45,912 nt of DNA. Origin: ZC4RG30 sp965652645. Its GTDB lineage: Bacteria > Pseudomonadota > Gammaproteobacteria > Steroidobacterales > Steroidobacteraceae. Position 1 is the first letter of the stretch. Every line of letters starts with the position of its first letter. Below the pieces are notes generated by a model that saw only the letters and a list, made by a program, of their open reading frames with translations, made no database searches and had not been told where the DNA came from. The position numbers and the translations under genes were made by a program. Shown piece by piece: positions 37,961 to 45,912 of this stretch. The DNA lies in assembly GCA_965652645.1 (NCBI GenBank), contig CBFGXE010000019.1:1-45912 (forward strand). Direction: 5' to 3'.

Positions 37961-39253
37961 TTACGGACGGGTGTTGCGGCTGCCCGACCAGCTGCGCTCC
38001 TTGCTGAGCCGGATGAAACCCATGGCACCGGCGAGTGTGATGCTGAATGGCAACAGCAGGGCATAACGCCCTGCCCCCGGTGACCTGCGTTCCAGGAACG
38101 TGTAGGCGATGGCGCCCAGCGGCGGCGCCAGCAGGCCGCGCATGCCGGTGAGGGTGACGTTCACGCCCATGTACTGCTGCACCTTGCCCAGCGAGGCAAA
38201 GTCGTTGTGGCCGAGGTTCCAGCCCAGGTTGGCGCCTGCGGTGGAGATGCCGAACAGCAGCGCAGCCAGCCACAGCAGCGGCTGGTTCTCCAGGAACACG
38301 CCCATGATCACCGCCGCCATGGCCAGCACCAGCGACCAGCATTGCCGCGCGCGGTACACCACCACGTGCCCGGCGTCGAACATCCTGGCCCACAGCGGCG
38401 TGAACAGCGGCACGCTCAGCAGCGGCACCACGGTGAGCATGCCGATCTGCTGCGCGGCCGGCAGGTGCAGCTGGTCGGTGAACACGATCACCAGCTGGCC
38501 GAAGATCATCAGGTTGCCCGCGCCATACAGCGCCATCCAGGACATGAAGCGGCGGAAGTCCGGATCCGCATCGAGGATGGCGCGCATGGCCGAGAGGCTG
38601 AACACCTCCACCCTGCCCACCTCGCTGCGCTCGGCGCGCAGCAGGCGGAAGGACTGGCGCACCCGCACGCGGCGGAACATCACGGCCGCGGCGACCGACG
38701 TCATGCCTGCCGCGAGGTACAGCAGCGGTGCCGCCCGGGGACGGGTCTCGAGCACCGTGCCCACCAGCGCGGCCACGGCCGCCATGCCCAGCGCGGTGGC
38801 GATCACGATGCGCCCGGTGGTGCGCGCCAGCACCGCGCGCGGGTAGTTCGCGCTCCACACGGTGGAGCGCACCGTGAGCACGCCGGACCAGATCATGCGT
38901 GCGGCCAGCACCGACAGCACGGTGAGGGCCAGTCCGGTCGAGGCGCGCGGCATCAGCCCGATGCAGCCGACCACCGCCCCGAACAGCGCCAGCAGCATCA
39001 CCAGCAGTCGCACCTTCTCGCGGCCATGGGCAAGGTTGGCCCAGAGGAAGGAGGTGAGGTTCGCCAGTGCCGGTGAGCCGCTCACGAAGGCCGTGGCCAG
39101 GTTCAGCAGTTCCGGGGAGACATGCCCGGCGAAGCCGCGCTTCACCAGCACGGCGGCGGTGGCGCCCTCCACCATGCCGAGGGCGCAGCCCGCCAGCAGC
39201 CAGGGTCCCAGTTCGCGGCGGTACAGGGCCAGCGCCGGCCGGCCGGGCGTCAT
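37961..39253 (-). CDS. Major facilitator superfamily transporter
   Basis: A 430-residue membrane protein with about 12 hydrophobic segments in two halves. Near residues 205-230 a hydrophilic loop (FRRVRVRQSFRLLRAERSEVGRVEV) separates them, as in MFS proteins. The second half has LFTPLWARMFDAG and TAGANLGWNLGHNDFASLGKVQQYMGVNVTLTGMRGLLAPPLGA, a Gly/Asn-rich helix pair. I cannot assign a substrate. It overlaps the upstream leucyl aminopeptidase gene by 4 bases (ATGA), so the two are expressed together, which could mean that the transporter handles peptides or amino acids released by it; that is inference only. Confidence 0.8.
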   Translation of the reverse strand: MTPGRPALALYRRELGPWLLAGCALGMVEGATAAVLVKRGFAGHVSPELLNLATAFVSGSPALANLTSFLWANLAHGREKVRLLVMLLALFGAVVGCIGLMPRASTGLALTVLSVLAARMIWSGVLTVRSTVWSANYPRAVLARTTGRIVIATALGMAAVAALVGTVLETRPRAAPLLYLAAGMTSVAAAVMFRRVRVRQSFRLLRAERSEVGRVEVFSLSAMRAILDADPDFRRFMSWMALYGAGNLMIFGQLVIVFTDQLHLPAAQQIGMLTVVPLLSVPLFTPLWARMFDAGHVVVYRARQCWSLVLAMAAVIMGVFLENQPLLWLAALLFGISTAGANLGWNLGHNDFASLGKVQQYMGVNVTLTGMRGLLAPPLGAIAYTFLERRSPGAGRYALLLPFSITLAGAMGFIRLSKERSWSGSRNTRP

Positions 39254-40641
39254 GCGCCGAAGCGCGCGGTGACCAGTGCGGCCACCGCGCGGATGCCCTG
39301 CGCCTCGGCGCCGGGCGGGCGCCCGGGGCGATCGCGCTGGTTCCAGGAGTAGATGTCGAGGTGCAGCCAGCGGGTCGGGTCGGTGACGAAGCGGCGCAGG
39401 AACAGTGCCGCCGTGATGGCACCGGCCATGCCGCCGGAGGGCGCGTTGTTCAGGTCGGCGATGCGGCTGCCCAGGTCCTCGTCATAGGGATCCCACAGCG
39501 GCATGGGCCACAGGGGATCGGCCAGGCGCTCGCCTTCCTCGCGCAATTGATGCACCAGCGCGGCATCGCCGCCGAACACCGGCGGCAGTTCCGGTCCGAG
39601 TGCCACGCGCGCGGCGCCGGTGAGCGTGGCGAAGTCCACGATGAGGTCCGGGGATTCCTCTGCTGCCAGCGCCAGCGCGTCGGCCAGCACCAGGCGTCCC
39701 TCCGCATCGGTGTTGGTGATCTCCACGCTGAGGCCCTTGCGCGAGCGCCACACATCCCCCGGGCGGAAGGCATTGCCGTCGACGCTGTTTTCCACCGCGG
39801 GCACCAGCACGCGCAGGTCCAGCGGCACACCGGTGTCGCGCAGCAGTTGCGCGGTGGCCAGCGCTGCCGCGGCACCGCCCATGTCCTTCTTCATCAGCGC
39901 CATGCCGGCGGAGGGCTTGATGTCGAGCCCGCCGGAGTCGAAACACACGCCCTTGCCCACCAGCGTCACGCGCGGCGCCCCGGCAAGGGGGAAGCGCAGG
40001 TCGAGCAGCCGGGGTGCACGCACCGAGCCCTGCCCCACGGCGGCGATCAGCGGGAATTCGCGCCGCAGCGCTTCGCCCTGCACCACCTGCAGGGTGCCCT
40101 GCTGGCGATCGGCGAGGGCCAGGGCCTCCCGTTCCAGCTCGTCCGGGCCCAGGTCGTTGGCCGGGGTGTTCACCAGGTCGCGGGCCAGGGTACTGGCCGC
40201 CGTGGCGGCCGCCACGTAGCGCGCGTCCACGCCGGCAGGCGGGTCCAGGTGTGGCCGGCGCTGCTGCGTGGCACGCGGCGTCACGTAGCGCTGGAAGCGG
40301 TAGCCGCCGCAGGTCCAGCCCAGGGTGAATGGCAGCGCCTGCACGACCCCGGCATCGGCCAGGCGGTAGCTGGCGAATGGCAGTCGGTCGGCCAGCGCGG
40401 CGCCCAGCCAGAACCAGCCGGTGGCATCGCCCGGGGCCTGCCTGCCCAGCCCGACCACCACGCCCGTGTTGCGGCCGCCCGCATCGGGCAGCAGCGACCA
40501 GCGGCCGCGCTCGGCCTGGAAGGCATTGGCGTGAAGCCATGCGCGGACGGCCTCGCCCTGCTGGTCCCGCCACGCCGCAAACGCGCCATCGGTGACGCAG
40601 TACAGCGGCAATGCGGCGGCGGCAGCATGATCGGGGGGCAT
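39250..40641 (-). CDS. M17 family leucyl aminopeptidase
   Basis: A 463-residue cytosolic metallo-aminopeptidase that removes N-terminal residues from peptides. The C-terminal catalytic domain shows LVGKGVCFDSGGLDIKPS (metal- and substrate-binding Lys and Asp), MALMKKDMGGAAAAL and the signature NTDAEGRLVLADAL. The N-terminal ~150 residues are a divergent regulatory domain (CVTDGAFAAWRDQQGEAV, WTCGGYRFQRY). It is shorter than E. coli PepA (503) and could also be called a PepB-like enzyme, so no symbol is given. Divergent from ilvC with a 99-base gap. Confidence 0.9.
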   Translation of the reverse strand: MPPDHAAAAALPLYCVTDGAFAAWRDQQGEAVRAWLHANAFQAERGRWSLLPDAGGRNTGVVVGLGRQAPGDATGWFWLGAALADRLPFASYRLADAGVVQALPFTLGWTCGGYRFQRYVTPRATQQRRPHLDPPAGVDARYVAAATAASTLARDLVNTPANDLGPDELEREALALADRQQGTLQVVQGEALRREFPLIAAVGQGSVRAPRLLDLRFPLAGAPRVTLVGKGVCFDSGGLDIKPSAGMALMKKDMGGAAAALATAQLLRDTGVPLDLRVLVPAVENSVDGNAFRPGDVWRSRKGLSVEITNTDAEGRLVLADALALAAEESPDLIVDFATLTGAARVALGPELPPVFGGDAALVHQLREEGERLADPLWPMPLWDPYDEDLGSRIADLNNAPSGGMAGAITAALFLRRFVTDPTRWLHLDIYSWNQRDRPGRPPGAEAQGIRAVAALVTARFGA

Positions 40642-40697
40642 GCCGCCATTCTAATTGATCCGTATCACTGACAGGTCAGCAATTAGTGGAATCGCGC

Positions 40698-40703
40698 TAT
40701 ACT
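40698..40703 (+). promoter_or_regulatory. Candidate -10 element of the ilvC-leuB operon
   Basis: TATACT at 40698-40703 lies 38 bases before the ilvC start in the AT-richer divergent gap. No good -35 is found at 16-18 bases. I see no Leu/Val/Ile-rich leader peptide in the short upstream region, so classic attenuation at this point is unlikely. Confidence 0.4.
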
Positions 40704-40740
40704 TGCCAGTTCCACAGTCTTGATTTCACGGAGCCCAAGC

Positions 40741-41733
40741 ATGCGTCTTTACGGACCCAAGGATGTCGACAAAACCGCCCTGCGCCGCGCGCGCATCGCG
40801 ATCCTCGGCTATGGCAGCCAGGGCCGCGCCCATGCGCTGAACCTGAAGGACAGCGGTTTCGACGTGGTAGTGGGCGTGCGCAAGGGCGACAGCTTCAAGC
40901 AGGCGAAGAAGGACGGCCTCACCGTGCTGTCTCCCGCCGATGCGGTGAAGGACGCCACCCTGATCGCCATCCTGGTGCCCGACACCACGCAGAAGGCGCT
41001 GTACAACGAGCTGAAGGATTCGATCCCCAAGGGTGCGACGCTGCTGTTCGCCCACGGCTTCAACATCCACTTCAAGCAGATCAAGCCGCGCAAGGACCTG
41101 GACGTGGTGCTGATCGCGCCGAAGGGCCCGGGTGGCCTGGTGCGTCGCCAGTACCAGCAGGGTCGTGGCGTGCCGGCGCTGGTCGCGGTGGCGCAGGATG
41201 CCTCGAAGAAGGCCTTCGCCAAGGCGCTGGCCTATGCCCATGGCATCGGCAGCACCCGCGGCGGCGTGCTGCAGACCACCTTCAAGGAGGAGACCGAGAC
41301 GGATCTCTTCGGCGAGCAGGTGGTGCTGTGCGGTGGCACCTCCGACCTGATCCTGAAGGGTTTCGAGACGCTCACCGAAGCCGGCTACCAGCCGGAAGTG
41401 GCCTACTACGAAGTGCTGCACGAACTGAAGCTCATCGTCGACCTGCTGCATGAAGGCGGCCTGGCCAAGATGCACAAGTACATCAGCACCACCGCCAAGT
41501 GGGGCGACATGATCAGCGGCCCGCGCATCATCAATCGCACCACCAAGAAGGAAATGAAGAAGGTGCTGGGGGACATCCAGTCGGGCAAGTTCGCCCGCCG
41601 CTGGATCGCCGAGAACAAGACCGGCCTGAAGAAGTACAACAAGCTGATGAAGGCCGACCTCAACCACAAGATCGAGAAGGTCGGGGCCAAGCTGCGCGAA
41701 CGCATGCCTTGGCTTTCGGAGGAGCGCGCCTGA
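40741..41733 (+). CDS. ilvC: Ketol-acid reductoisomerase (class I)
   Basis: A 330-residue enzyme that isomerises and reduces acetolactate or acetohydroxybutyrate with NAD(P)H in valine and isoleucine synthesis. The Rossmann motif is GYGSQGRAHALNL, followed by the cofactor loop VGVRKGDSFKQAKKDG. The metal-binding and catalytic region includes DLFGEQVVLCGGTSDLI, EAGYQPEVAYYEVLHELKLIVDL and MISGPRIINR. The length is that of the short class I form. Start ATG 40741 has GGAG 7-8 bases upstream. The acetolactate synthase genes ilvB/ilvN are not next to it. Confidence 0.96.
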   Translation: MRLYGPKDVDKTALRRARIAILGYGSQGRAHALNLKDSGFDVVVGVRKGDSFKQAKKDGLTVLSPADAVKDATLIAILVPDTTQKALYNELKDSIPKGATLLFAHGFNIHFKQIKPRKDLDVVLIAPKGPGGLVRRQYQQGRGVPALVAVAQDASKKAFAKALAYAHGIGSTRGGVLQTTFKEETETDLFGEQVVLCGGTSDLILKGFETLTEAGYQPEVAYYEVLHELKLIVDLLHEGGLAKMHKYISTTAKWGDMISGPRIINRTTKKEMKKVLGDIQSGKFARRWIAENKTGLKKYNKLMKADLNHKIEKVGAKLRERMPWLSEERA

Positions 41734-41760
41734 AGGACGCGCTGAAGCAGGAACAACGCC

Positions 41761-42720
41761 ATGCCCATTCCCGCAACCCAATACATCTGGTTCAACGGCA
41801 AGCTGGTTCCCTGGGAGAAGGCGACGGTGCACGTGCTGTCGCACGCCCTGCACTATGGCTCGTCGGTGTTCGAGGGTGTACGTGCGTATGCGACGAAGTC
41901 GGGCGTGGCGGTGTTCCGCCTCGCCGAGCACACGCGCCGGCTGTTTGACTCGGCCAAGATCTACCGCATCACCATTCCCTTCACGCCGGAGCAGGTCAAC
42001 GCTGCCTGCCGCGAGGTGGTGGCGGTGAACGGACTGAAGAATGGCGCCTACCTGCGCCCGGTCGCCTTCCGCGGCTATGGCGAGATCGGCGTGGCGCCGA
42101 AGATCGAGCCGCCGGTGGAAGTGGCGGTGGCTGCATGGGAATGGGGCAAGTACCTGGGCGCAGACTCCGAGGCCAACGGGGTGGACGTGTGTGTCTCCTC
42201 CTGGCAGCGCGTGGCGCCCAACACCATCCCTGCCCTGGCCAAGGCAGCCGGCAACTATCTTTCCTCCCAGCTGATCAGCCTCGAGGCCAAGCGCCTCGGG
42301 TTCGCCGAGGGCATCGGGCTTGCGCCCGATGGCACGGTGAGCGAGGGGGCGGGCGAGAACCTGTTCCTCATCCGCGATGGCGTGATCCACACGCCGGGAC
42401 TGGCGCACTCGGCCCTCGGCGGCATCACGCGCGATTCGGTGATGCGGCTGGCGCGCGACCTGGGCTACGAGGTGCGCGAGACCTCCATCCCGCGCGAAAT
42501 GCTCTACCTGGCTGATGAGCTGTTCTTCACCGGCACGGCGGCGGAAATCACGCCGGTGCGTTCGGTGGACCGCATCGTCATCGGTGCCGGCCGGCGGGGT
42601 CCCATCACCGAGAAGCTGCAGCAGGCCTTCTTCGGCGTGCTGAACGGCACCCTGCCAGACAAGTACGGCTGGCTGGACCCGGTGGACATGTCGGCGGTGC
42701 CGCGCGCCGCGACGGGTTGA
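41761..42720 (+). CDS. ilvE: Branched-chain amino acid aminotransferase
   Basis: A 319-residue fold-type IV PLP enzyme that makes Leu, Ile and Val from their 2-oxo acids with glutamate. Marks: WFNGKLVPWEKATVHVLSHALHYG, FEGVRAY, the PLP Lys161 in PALAKAAGNYLSS, TVSEGAGENLF, and DELFFTGTAAEITPV. The start ATG 41761 has AGGA about 9 bases upstream, 27 bases after ilvC. It is followed 7 bases later by leuC, placing the final transamination step inside the leucine operon. Confidence 0.95.
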   Translation: MPIPATQYIWFNGKLVPWEKATVHVLSHALHYGSSVFEGVRAYATKSGVAVFRLAEHTRRLFDSAKIYRITIPFTPEQVNAACREVVAVNGLKNGAYLRPVAFRGYGEIGVAPKIEPPVEVAVAAWEWGKYLGADSEANGVDVCVSSWQRVAPNTIPALAKAAGNYLSSQLISLEAKRLGFAEGIGLAPDGTVSEGAGENLFLIRDGVIHTPGLAHSALGGITRDSVMRLARDLGYEVRETSIPREMLYLADELFFTGTAAEITPVRSVDRIVIGAGRRGPITEKLQQAFFGVLNGTLPDKYGWLDPVDMSAVPRAATG

Positions 42721-42727
42721 GGTTCGC

Positions 42728-44143
42728 ATGAGCCAGCCGAAGACCCTCTTCCAGAAAGTCTGGGAGCGGCACGAAGTCGTGCCCGAGACCGCCGATACAC
42801 CGGCAGTGCTGTACATCGACCTGCATCTCATCCATGAGGTGACCACGCCGCAGGCCTTCACGGTGCTGCGCGAGCGCGGGCTGAAGGTGCGTCGCACCGA
42901 CCGCACGCTGGGCACGATGGACCATTCCACACCCACGCGCACCGAGCAGGTGTTCGGCGGCAAGCCGTTCACCATCGAGTCGGCGGCGAAGCAGGTTCAC
43001 CAGCTGGAGGCCAACTGCGCCGAGTTCGGCGTGGAGCTGATGAACCTCACCAGCGACAAGCGCGGCATCGTGCACGTGATCGGGCCGGAGCTGGGCGCGA
43101 CCCAGCCGGGCAAGACCATCGTGTGCGGCGACAGCCATACGTCCACGCATGGTGCATTCGGCGCCCTCGCCTTCGGCATCGGCACTACTGAAGTGGGCCA
43201 TGTGCTGGCTACGCAGTGCCTGCTGCAGACGCGTGCAAAGACGCTGGCCATCACGGTGAACGGGCGCCTGCGCCCGGGCGTGACGGCCAAGGACCTGGTG
43301 CTGGCCATCATCGGCAAGATCGGCGTGGGCGGTGGCACCGGCCATGTGATCGAGTTCCGCGGCGAGGCAATCCGCGCGCTCAACATGGATGAGCGCATGA
43401 CGGTGTGCAACATGTCCATCGAGGCCGGCGCACGCGCCGGCATGATCGCCCCGGACGAGACCACCTTCGAATACCTGAAGGGCCGCCCCCGTGCGCCGCA
43501 GGGCGCGGAGTGGGAGAAGGCCGTGGCCGACTGGCGCACGCTGGCCACCGATCCGGGCGCCACCTTCGATCGCGAAGTGGTTCTCGACGCCTCCACCATC
43601 GAGCCCATGGTCACCTGGGGTACGCATCCCGGCATGGTGGCCGCCGTCACCGGCCATGTGCCGCTGACCAGCGAAGATCCTGTGTTCGGCCGCGCGCTGG
43701 AATACATGGGGTTCGCCGCCGGGCAGAAGCTCTCCGGCTCGCCGGTGAACATGGTGTTCATCGGCAGCTGCACCAATTCCCGCCTGACCGACCTGCGTGC
43801 CGCCGCCGGCGTGCTCAAGGGCCACAGGATTGCACCGGGTGTGCAGATGCTGGTGGTGCCCGGCTCGCAGCAGATCAAGAAGCAGGCCGAGGCCGAGGGA
43901 CTGGACCGCGTGTTCACCGAGGCTGGCGCGGAGTGGCGCGAGTCCGGCTGCTCGATGTGCCTGGGCATGAATGGCGACATCGTGGGCAAGGGGCAATATT
44001 CCCTCAGCACCAGCAACCGCAACTTCGAGGGCCGACAGGGCCCGGGCGCACGCACGCTGCTGGCCAGTCCGCTCACCGCGGCGGCATCTGCCGTGCGGGG
44101 CGTGATCACCGATCCGCGCGAGCTGCTGCAGGCGCGAGGTTAG
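42728..44143 (+). CDS. leuC: 3-isopropylmalate dehydratase large subunit
   Basis: A 471-residue aconitase-family subunit that, with LeuD, isomerises 2- to 3-isopropylmalate. The 4Fe-4S cluster ligands are Cys348 (IGSCTNSR), Cys408 and Cys411 (CSMCLGMN). Other conserved blocks are DHSTPT, VCGDSHTSTHGAFGALAFGIGTTEVGHVLATQ and NMSIEAGARAGMIAPDE. The length is normal. GAGG within the end of ilvE serves as ribosome binding site. Confidence 0.97.
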   Translation: MSQPKTLFQKVWERHEVVPETADTPAVLYIDLHLIHEVTTPQAFTVLRERGLKVRRTDRTLGTMDHSTPTRTEQVFGGKPFTIESAAKQVHQLEANCAEFGVELMNLTSDKRGIVHVIGPELGATQPGKTIVCGDSHTSTHGAFGALAFGIGTTEVGHVLATQCLLQTRAKTLAITVNGRLRPGVTAKDLVLAIIGKIGVGGGTGHVIEFRGEAIRALNMDERMTVCNMSIEAGARAGMIAPDETTFEYLKGRPRAPQGAEWEKAVADWRTLATDPGATFDREVVLDASTIEPMVTWGTHPGMVAAVTGHVPLTSEDPVFGRALEYMGFAAGQKLSGSPVNMVFIGSCTNSRLTDLRAAAGVLKGHRIAPGVQMLVVPGSQQIKKQAEAEGLDRVFTEAGAEWRESGCSMCLGMNGDIVGKGQYSLSTSNRNFEGRQGPGARTLLASPLTAAASAVRGVITDPRELLQARG

Positions 44144-44146
44144 AAC

Positions 44147-44734
44147 ATGGAACCCATCCAGAGCATCACTTCGCGCACGGCCGTCCTGCCGCGCAATGAC
44201 GTCGATACCGACCAGATCATCCCGGCGCGTTTCCTGCGCACCACTTCGAAGGAAGGCCTGGGCAAGCAGCTCTTCGCCGACTGGCGCTACCAGGCGGACG
44301 GCAGCCCGGATCCGGCCTTCGTGCTCAACAAGCCCGAGGCGACAGGCTGCAAGGTGCTGGTGGCCGGTGACAACTTCGGCTGCGGCTCCTCGCGCGAGCA
44401 TGCGCCCTGGGCGCTGACCGACTTCGGCATCCGCGCGGTGGTGAGCACCAGCTTCGCGGACATCTTCCGCTCCAATTCGCTGAAGAACGGCCTGGTGCCC
44501 GTGATCGTCGATGCGGCCACACTGAACTGGCTCACTGCGAATCCCGGCGTGGAAGTGACGGTGGACCTCGCCAGCACTTCGCTGCGGCTGCCGGATGGAC
44601 GCAGCGTGCAGTTCCCCATCGAGCCCTTCGCGCGCTACTGCCTGATGCAGGGCGTGGACCAGCTGGGTTACCTGGTGTCGAAGGACGCCGAGATCACGGC
44701 GTACGAGCAGCGTCGCGCCGCCGCGGGTCGCTGA
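44147..44734 (+). CDS. leuD: 3-isopropylmalate dehydratase small subunit
   Basis: A 195-residue swivelling-domain subunit that forms the active dehydratase with LeuC. Conserved blocks: NDVDTDQIIPARFLRTTSKEGLG, VAGDNFGCGSSREHAPWALTDFGIRAVVSTSFADIFRSNSLKNGLVPV. The start ATG is 3 bases after the leuC stop, with GAGG in the leuC end, so the two subunits are co-translated in matched amounts. Confidence 0.97.
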   Translation: MEPIQSITSRTAVLPRNDVDTDQIIPARFLRTTSKEGLGKQLFADWRYQADGSPDPAFVLNKPEATGCKVLVAGDNFGCGSSREHAPWALTDFGIRAVVSTSFADIFRSNSLKNGLVPVIVDAATLNWLTANPGVEVTVDLASTSLRLPDGRSVQFPIEPFARYCLMQGVDQLGYLVSKDAEITAYEQRRAAAGR

Positions 44735-44768
44735 GCCCGCTGCTTCCGTTTCTTCCGGAGATTTCCGC

Positions 44769-45836
44769 ATGCAGGCAAACATCACCGTCCTGGGTGGCGA
44801 CGGCATCGGCCCCGAGGTGACCCGTGAGGGCGTACGTGCGCTGGAGAAGGTGGCGGCGCTGTTCGGCCACCAGTTCCGCTTCGATGCACAGGACTTTGGC
44901 GGCATCGCCATCGACAACCATGGTGATCCGCTGCCGGCGGCCACATTGCAGAGTTGCCTGGCCTCCGACGCCATCCTGCTTGGCGCCATCGGCGGACCGA
45001 AGTGGTCGGCGCCGGATGCGAAGCTGCGTCCCGAAGCGGGACTGCTGCGGCTGCGCAAGGAGCTGGGCGTGTACGCCAACCTGCGTCCCGTGGCCGTGCA
45101 CCCTGCCCTCGCCGATTCCACCACGCTGAAGGCCGAGGTGGTGCGCGGCGTAGACCTGGTGTTCGTGCGAGAACTCACCGGCGGCATCTACTTCGGCGCC
45201 AAGACCCGCAGTGCCACCGAGGCCAGCGACCTGTGCAGCTACAGCGCGGCGGAGATCGAGCGCGTGACGCGTGTGGCCGGCAAGCTCGCGCAGGCGCGGC
45301 GGCGCAAGCTCACGTCCATCGACAAGTCCAATGTGCTCGACACCTCCCGCCTGTGGCGCGAAGTGGTCACGCGCGTGATGAAGGCGGAGTTCCCCGACGT
45401 GGCGGTGGAGCACATCCTGGTGGATGCCGCTGCCATGCACCTGATCCGCCGCCCCGCGGACTTCGACGTGATCGTCACCGAGAACATGTTCGGCGACATC
45501 CTCACGGACGAGGCCTCGATGCTGGCCGGCTCGCTGGGGCTGTCGCCTTCGGCGTCGCTGGGTGATGGCCGGCGTGGCCTGTACGAGCCCATCCATGGCT
45601 CGGCCCCGGACATCGCCGGCAAGGGCATCGCCAATCCGGTGGGCACCATCCTCTCCGCCGCCCTTCTGCTGCGGCACTCGCTAGGGTTGGAAGCTGAAGC
45701 TAGGGCAATAGAGCGGGCCGTGGCCACAATGTTTGAGCGGGGAATGCGCACTGCAGACATTGGTGCCGGTGAAAAGGTCCTTAGCACGGTCGGGGCGGGT
45801 GAGAGCATCGCGGCCCTGATCGAGCGGCGGGACTAA
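44769..45836 (+). CDS. leuB: 3-isopropylmalate dehydrogenase
   Basis: A 355-residue NAD-dependent enzyme that oxidatively decarboxylates 3-isopropylmalate. Blocks: VLGGDGIGPEV, AILLGAIGGPKWS, LLRLRKELGVYANLRPV, VRELTGGIYFG, IDKSNVLDTSRLWREVV, VTENMFGDILTDEASMLAGSLGLSPSASLG and YEPIHGSAPDIAGKGIANPVGTILSAALLLRHSLG. The start has GGAG about 10 bases upstream. From base 45681 the codon usage changes: 18 of the last 51 codons end in A or T (including CTA, ATA and AGG), against 2 of the 27 codons before. The protein still reads as a normal LeuB C-terminus, so the tail may have been replaced by recombination or be an assembly join. No leuA is in the window. Confidence 0.95.
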   Translation: MQANITVLGGDGIGPEVTREGVRALEKVAALFGHQFRFDAQDFGGIAIDNHGDPLPAATLQSCLASDAILLGAIGGPKWSAPDAKLRPEAGLLRLRKELGVYANLRPVAVHPALADSTTLKAEVVRGVDLVFVRELTGGIYFGAKTRSATEASDLCSYSAAEIERVTRVAGKLAQARRRKLTSIDKSNVLDTSRLWREVVTRVMKAEFPDVAVEHILVDAAAMHLIRRPADFDVIVTENMFGDILTDEASMLAGSLGLSPSASLGDGRRGLYEPIHGSAPDIAGKGIANPVGTILSAALLLRHSLGLEAEARAIERAVATMFERGMRTADIGAGEKVLSTVGAGESIAALIERRD

Positions 45837-45912
45837 ATAACAGCTCCAGCGAATGATTAACTAGAACCTATCTCAAAATCGATTTGTGAGGGCGCGGCTG
45901 GTTAAAATGTGA
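45837..45912. other. AT-richer right edge, possible start of an insertion sequence
   Basis: The last 76 bases are less GC-rich than the rest. CTAGAACCTATCTCAAAAT at 45861-45879 resembles the terminal repeat of some IS elements (a run ending in TCTCAAAA), and the neighbouring TCAAAATCGATTTGTGA contains the palindrome AAATCGATTT. No transposase is visible before the window ends, so this is a weak call. Confidence 0.25.

Overview
The window is a stretch of high-GC chromosome (almost every gene strongly prefers codons ending in G or C) with about 45 densely packed, mostly housekeeping genes. The gene sets suggest a gammaproteobacterium near the Xanthomonadales/Steroidobacterales: a fab-pab-mltG-tmk-holB-pilZ cluster ending in the type IV pilus form of PilZ, a tonB-exbB-exbD-exbD cluster, a type II secretion cluster that ends in gspN, and an AddAB-like helicase/nuclease pair. 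This placement rests on gene content only. I saw no rRNA, tRNA, CRISPR array or complete mobile element.

Layout. 1-3241: the tail of a DUF4124-like gene and a two-domain M16 metallopeptidase lipoprotein. 3308-4558: a MgtC/SapB-DUF4010 membrane protein, preceded by a 13-bp palindrome. 4764-5619: a small unknown gene and, convergent with it, an orphan ThsB-like TIR-fold protein. 5671-9624: an endonuclease/exonuclease/phosphatase-fold protein, a FadB/FadJ-like beta-oxidation enzyme, and a protein with two cyclic-nucleotide-binding domains and a rhodanese. 9658-19046 (minus strand): rrtA-fabD-fabG-acpP-fabF-pabB-pabC-mltG-tmk-holB-pilZ, covering fatty acid synthesis, the PABA branch of folate synthesis, septal peptidoglycan processing, dTMP kinase, the DNA polymerase clamp loader and PilZ. 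19100-24670 (plus strand): gspG-H-I-J-K-L-M-N, the pseudopilus and inner-membrane platform of a type II secretion system; gspC, D, E and F are not in the window. 24663-31933 (minus strand): alaA followed by a PD-(D/E)XK nuclease and a UvrD-type helicase-nuclease. 32016-33715: etfB-etfA. 33774-37572 (minus strand): tonB-exbB-exbD-exbD and a periplasmic TPR protein. 37961-40641 (minus strand): an MFS transporter and an M17 leucyl aminopeptidase. 40741-45836: ilvC-ilvE-leuC-leuD-leuB for branched-chain amino acids.

Links between genes. The rhombosortase RrtA sits divergently beside the gsp genes; its known family substrates (GlyGly-CTERM proteins) leave the cell by type II secretion, so the pair makes functional sense. 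EtfAB would accept electrons from acyl-CoA dehydrogenases feeding the FadB-like enzyme. TonB-ExbBD energises outer-membrane transport.

Most unusual points: the minor pseudopilin GspI ends in eleven collagen-like Gly-X-Y triplets; the TIR-like protein appears to have Gln where ThsB-type TIRs carry the catalytic Glu; PabB has Ala at the position of the E. coli catalytic Lys; and the last 51 codons of leuB abruptly change codon usage just before an AT-richer right edge that may be an insertion-sequence end.
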